Assembly: GCF_001889065.1 (NCBI RefSeq)
Contig: NZ_LWHB01000077.1
Span: 1 to 27,282, forward strand
Direction: 5' to 3'
DNA length: 27,282 bases
DNA from: Suttonella ornithocola
GTDB taxonomy: Bacteria > Pseudomonadota > Gammaproteobacteria > Cardiobacteriales > Cardiobacteriaceae
Below, piece after piece: positions 24,085 through 27,282 of the stretch. Each line of letters begins with the position of its first letter. Position 1 is the first letter of the stretch. The notes under the pieces are model-generated. The model ran no database searches. It saw nothing but the letters and a program-made list of their open reading frames with translations, and was not told the origin of the DNA. A program made the translations under genes and the position numbers.

Positions 24085-25007
24085 AAGTACTTTGGCTGTC
24101 AAAAGAACAACCGGTTTCTTACGCATCTCGTCTCCATACTGGCTTGCGTCAGCGAATAGGAACGTGTGAAGCATTATCTTTAAGTATTGAGCAGCAACAA
24201 AATTTAGAAGACTTTTTCACGCGTTTTGTTCGTTTATCCCAATATGATCGAATTTTACTAGAGTTTCCGCAGTCTTTAATTTATCAACAAAGTCATTTTT
24301 TACGCCGTCTTCCACATCTTAGCGTGCTTTCTTTGGGAGAGCGTTATTCTGCAAAAGAGAAACGCTATTTACGTAAAAATTTATCTGTAATGCCGTGGAT
24401 GAGATTTATTGGCGATGATTGTCGCTTGGTGAAAGCGTTAGTAGAGAAGGGATATGACGCTTATTGGATTTATCCTACTTTTAATCCTGATCATTATTGG
24501 TTGCATCGTAAGCTTAGAGGGCAAACACAATGTGTTATTTTCGATCCTAATAATGAACTTAAATCTTTTCATCGTCGGCAAATTGGCGCTTTTCAGCTAC
24601 GTTTTTTAAAGCCTAATGAGGATTTAGCGGGTATTCTTAGAGCTGAGGATTTATTTATCTATTGGCCAAAAACGCCAGAAAGAACGCCCTTACCGATGAT
24701 TCAGGCAATGGCTTGTGGCGCATTGGTTATTACGCCAGATCCGGGGGTTAAAATGCGTGTCCGGTATCGTTGGCGTGATCACGAAAATTGTATTTTTGCC
24801 AATGATCCACATAGCGCATTTGAGACAGCAGCAATTTTATCGGATCATCCGCATATGCTACATGAGTTAGCAAAAAAAAGTCATGAAGATGTTCAGCGAT
24901 TTTTTCCTCAGCCTATCGGTTTTATGTTAGGAGGGGCTTTGGAACCTAAAATACGTCTTTCAGAAGATTATCCAAAAAAAATTAGAATTTTTGGTTTTGA
25001 ATTCTAA
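24081..25007 (+). CDS. GT-B glycosyltransferase-like protein (family 4/1 type)
   Basis: A 308-residue protein whose first half (MKVLWLSKEQPVSYASRLHTGLRQ) resembles an acceptor-binding Rossmann fold and whose second half holds the donor-binding pattern ERTPLPMIQAMACGALVITPDPG. The family motif there is Glu-x7-Glu; here the first Glu is present (E200) but the second is Gln (Q208). The usual retained lysine-containing motif of the nucleotide site is not obvious. It could be an active but divergent transferase or a non-catalytic relative. No signal peptide, so cytoplasmic. It overlaps the DUF3108 gene by four bases (ATGA), which implies coupled translation. Confidence 0.65.
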   Translation: MKVLWLSKEQPVSYASRLHTGLRQRIGTCEALSLSIEQQQNLEDFFTRFVRLSQYDRILLEFPQSLIYQQSHFLRRLPHLSVLSLGERYSAKEKRYLRKNLSVMPWMRFIGDDCRLVKALVEKGYDAYWIYPTFNPDHYWLHRKLRGQTQCVIFDPNNELKSFHRRQIGAFQLRFLKPNEDLAGILRAEDLFIYWPKTPERTPLPMIQAMACGALVITPDPGVKMRVRYRWRDHENCIFANDPHSAFETAAILSDHPHMLHELAKKSHEDVQRFFPQPIGFMLGGALEPKIRLSEDYPKKIRIFGFEF

Positions 25008-25068
25008 TTGAAATTAGTATCAACAACCCTAATAATCTTCAATGGGCAAGAATAATCTTGGAGTAAAA

Positions 25069-26538
25069 ATGATAAAAAAAAATATTGTCACTTCATCAGA
25101 TTCCGCTCATTTATTCGATAAGTTTTTTTTATCTCATTGGAAAGTTTGGTATTTTTATCTAGGTATCATCAGTATTTTAACAACGCTGTTAATTTGGTTG
25201 AGTTATGAGCAGACTTTTTCAAGACAATCTGTGCAATTATTGTGGTTAGCTAAATATTCTCCTGATACGGTTTTTTTAAAACTACTAGCAATTCCTGCTA
25301 GTATGGGAGAAACGACAGTAGTTTTGACTTTGGCTTTCATTCACATGATGCTAGCTTTGATTTTTGTTAGAGTGGGTGAGCAAATTGGAATTGGTAGAAG
25401 AACACTATTTGTTTTATTTCTTTGCTTAAATTTTTCACCAGAATATAACCATTCTCGTTTCTTAATTGATAGCACATTGATATGGTCATTATTATGGTTA
25501 GTGGCAGTATGGTGGTTTTTAAGTTGGTATGAAAAGTCTTTAATAACCGCTTTTATTGGATGGGCGGCTCTTATTTGGATAAATACGTTTTTTGGGCTTT
25601 ATTCTTTATTGTGGGCATTAGGCTTTCCTTTATGCTTTTTGTGTTGGCCAGGTCGATATCGGCATTGGTGGCAGGGTATTACAGAAAGAGTAAGATTTTT
25701 ACTGGTCTATTACTTAATTGTCGCTCTAGTTATTAGTTTCTCTCCAGAATGGTGGGAAACACTTTGGCAATTAGCAAATAAGACTTGGCAGCAGTTTCAG
25801 CAAATGGCTAAAGAGATTTCGCTTTTTATGAGCAGTGATAGAAGTTTTGATTTAGACGTAGGAACGGCTTTTTTATTTTCTTTACAATTAGTAGCGATCA
25901 ATGCTTTAAAGGTTGCCGGACTACCCGTAATTTTTATTTTATGGCTATCTGTTAAAATGAAAATATCCTCAGTTTTAAAAGGTAGAGTACAGTTATTCTC
26001 ATGTTTTTGCTTAGGGTTTTCTTGGGTAATTACGGCTGTTGCTCTATTATATCAAGGGCATGTACCTGAAGATTTATTGTTCCTTCCTATTTTATTTTTA
26101 TTTCTCTGGTTAGGAGCAAAAGGGACGTACTATGCTATTCAAAAAATAAGTAGTGGCGCCATTGCGCCTGAGCGTTTATTGATTGGTGGATGGTTATTAG
26201 TTGCTTATGCAATTGCTAGCGTTATTCAATTTGGACCTTCACCTGTTTATCAACGGTTAGCTGGTGAGTGGGTAGCGAATCATCCTACGGCAGGTAAGGT
26301 GATGAGTAATTCAGCGATTGCTCTATATTATGCTGAGGAGTCACCCTTACCAGATAATGCTAGTCATATGGAATTGGATGATGCTGCTTTTTTAAATTCT
26401 GCCCTCACAAGTCAGGATTATTTTATTCATGCGCAAAATCGACACCGAACTCTATCATTAGATTTTTCACATTTCAAAATTTTAGCGCAGTTTAGTAATC
26501 GTCGAGGAGATACGGCTTATGTCCTTGTCCCTAAGTAG
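25069..26538 (+). CDS. Multi-spanning membrane protein of unknown function
   Basis: A 489-residue protein I do not recognise. After a short cytoplasmic start it has about ten hydrophobic helices (from WYFYLGIISILTTLLIWLSY, through LLVYYLIVALVISF, to WLLVAYAIASVIQFG), then a C-terminal tail of about 85 residues outside the membrane (from SPVYQRLAGEWV). The layout, long N-terminal membrane part with a soluble end, is seen in GT-C-type glycosyltransferases and in polysaccharide assembly proteins, but no catalytic motif stands out. I use ATG 25069, which has GGAG eight bases upstream, rather than ATG 25042. It overlaps the next gene by 20 bases, and the glycosyltransferase-like gene precedes it by about 60. 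Confidence 0.6.
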   Translation: MIKKNIVTSSDSAHLFDKFFLSHWKVWYFYLGIISILTTLLIWLSYEQTFSRQSVQLLWLAKYSPDTVFLKLLAIPASMGETTVVLTLAFIHMMLALIFVRVGEQIGIGRRTLFVLFLCLNFSPEYNHSRFLIDSTLIWSLLWLVAVWWFLSWYEKSLITAFIGWAALIWINTFFGLYSLLWALGFPLCFLCWPGRYRHWWQGITERVRFLLVYYLIVALVISFSPEWWETLWQLANKTWQQFQQMAKEISLFMSSDRSFDLDVGTAFLFSLQLVAINALKVAGLPVIFILWLSVKMKISSVLKGRVQLFSCFCLGFSWVITAVALLYQGHVPEDLLFLPILFLFLWLGAKGTYYAIQKISSGAIAPERLLIGGWLLVAYAIASVIQFGPSPVYQRLAGEWVANHPTAGKVMSNSAIALYYAEESPLPDNASHMELDDAAFLNSALTSQDYFIHAQNRHRTLSLDFSHFKILAQFSNRRGDTAYVLVPK

Positions 26539-27282
26539 CACAGAGTTATTAGCGCATTTACCTAAAGAGATTCGCTTAAAAGTATTAAGAGAATATCAAC
26601 TTGCGATAACCGATACGATGAAAACGGTTGTATCAGAACCAGCAATTGCTAATCAATTTATTCCTGATGAAAGAGAGCTTAATATTTCCACTCATGAATT
26701 AGTAGATCCTATTGGTGATGATGCACATTCTGTGGTACCTTTTTTAGTTCATCGGTATTTCAATCGTGTTTTATGGAAAATTGTGCCAACGTGCGCAGTT
26801 TATTGTCGTTTTTGCTTTCGAAAAGAGCATATTGGCCGAAAAGGAGAGCAGCCGAAGCAAGAAGATATTCAAGCAGCACATCATTATATTGCAATGCGTT
26901 CTGAAATAGAGGAAGTGATTTTAAGTGGCGGGGATCCAATGACGCTTTCTTCTATCCGCTTAAAGGCATTTGTTGCTGCATTGAAAGATATTCCGCATAT
27001 TAAACGTATTAGAGTGCATACAAGAATTCCTGTTGTTGCGCCAGAAATGGTAAAGAAAGACTGGATACGGGTGTTAGAAGAAACAGAGAAAAATTTGGTT
27101 TTTGTGATACACGCCAATCATTCTGCTGAATTTAGTCAGAAATCAGATGATGCGCTCGCAATGTTAGCGACTAAGGGTTTGCTATTATCTCAAACGGTGT
27201 TGTTGAAGTCGGTAAATGATAGTGTTGAAGCATTGCAATCCCTAATGAATGCTTTTTTAGAGAGAAAAATCAAACCTTATTA
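26519..27282 (+). CDS. Lysine 2,3-aminomutase family radical SAM protein (KamA/EpmB type), cut by the window edge
   Basis: At least 254 residues, 3' end missing. The radical SAM cluster motif C92-x3-C96-x2-C99 in CAVYCRFCFRK is intact, followed by EVILSGGDPMTLSS and HIKRIRVHTRIPVVAPEM, the PLP/SAM-site stretches of lysine aminomutases. The upstream segment DPIGDDAHSVVPFLVHRY and total plan fit the EpmB/KamA family. EpmB forms beta-lysine for modifying elongation factor P; no epmA or efp gene is in view, and the KamA-like branch is possible. The ATG overlaps the upstream gene by 20 bases. No stop occurs before the edge. Confidence 0.85.
   Translation, partial: MSLSLSSTELLAHLPKEIRLKVLREYQLAITDTMKTVVSEPAIANQFIPDERELNISTHELVDPIGDDAHSVVPFLVHRYFNRVLWKIVPTCAVYCRFCFRKEHIGRKGEQPKQEDIQAAHHYIAMRSEIEEVILSGGDPMTLSSIRLKAFVAALKDIPHIKRIRVHTRIPVVAPEMVKKDWIRVLEETEKNLVFVIHANHSAEFSQKSDDALAMLATKGLLLSQTVLLKSVNDSVEALQSLMNAFLERKIKPY

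Overview
The window reads as AT-rich gammaproteobacterial chromosome. The evidence is a NanT-type sialic acid transporter, a glnK-amtB pair with an NtrC-like palindrome upstream, and gammaproteobacterial versions of HolC, RluE, RmuC, QueA and TrpD/TrpC. The mix (sialidase, NanT, Dcu-type and DUF819 carriers, AT-rich composition) would suit a host-associated bacterium such as Cardiobacteriaceae, but I cannot fix the genus from sequence alone.

Layout. Bases 1-501 are the end of an IS630-family insertion sequence that runs off the left edge. Next to it is a collapsed peptide-binding protein gene (537-930) and an exported ankyrin protein gene closed by a strong terminator. A sialidase gene and nanT follow as a sialic acid release and uptake pair, then serA and queA. 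A Dcu-type C4-dicarboxylate transporter gene (8238-10007) is broken by two small inverted-repeat elements of one family. A DUF819 membrane protein, an UlaG/NAPE-PLD-like metallo-hydrolase, a DUF3298-like gene with two in-frame stops and a ClsC-like phospholipase D gene come next. From 14795 to 15732 there is no gene but a crowd of inverted repeats (at least two further small-element families) and a strong hairpin.

The second half is mostly housekeeping. holC and a D-amino-acid aminotransferase gene lie on the minus strand, divergent from glnK-amtB. rmuC (minus) is divergent from a long plus-strand run: rluE, trpD, trpC, upp, a DUF3108 protein, a GT-B-like glycosyltransferase, a multi-spanning membrane protein and a radical-SAM aminomutase cut by the right edge.

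The most interesting content is the set of small non-autonomous elements. Three copies of a 87-93 bp element (8453-8545, 9162-9253, 20211-20297) share their terminal 11-12 bases with the IS630 end at the left edge. Two sit in the same transporter gene, and removing each with one copy of its TA duplication restores the reading frame exactly. This looks like an IS630-mobilised MITE family that has inactivated a transporter. I did not see a new defence system, CRISPR array or secondary metabolite cluster.
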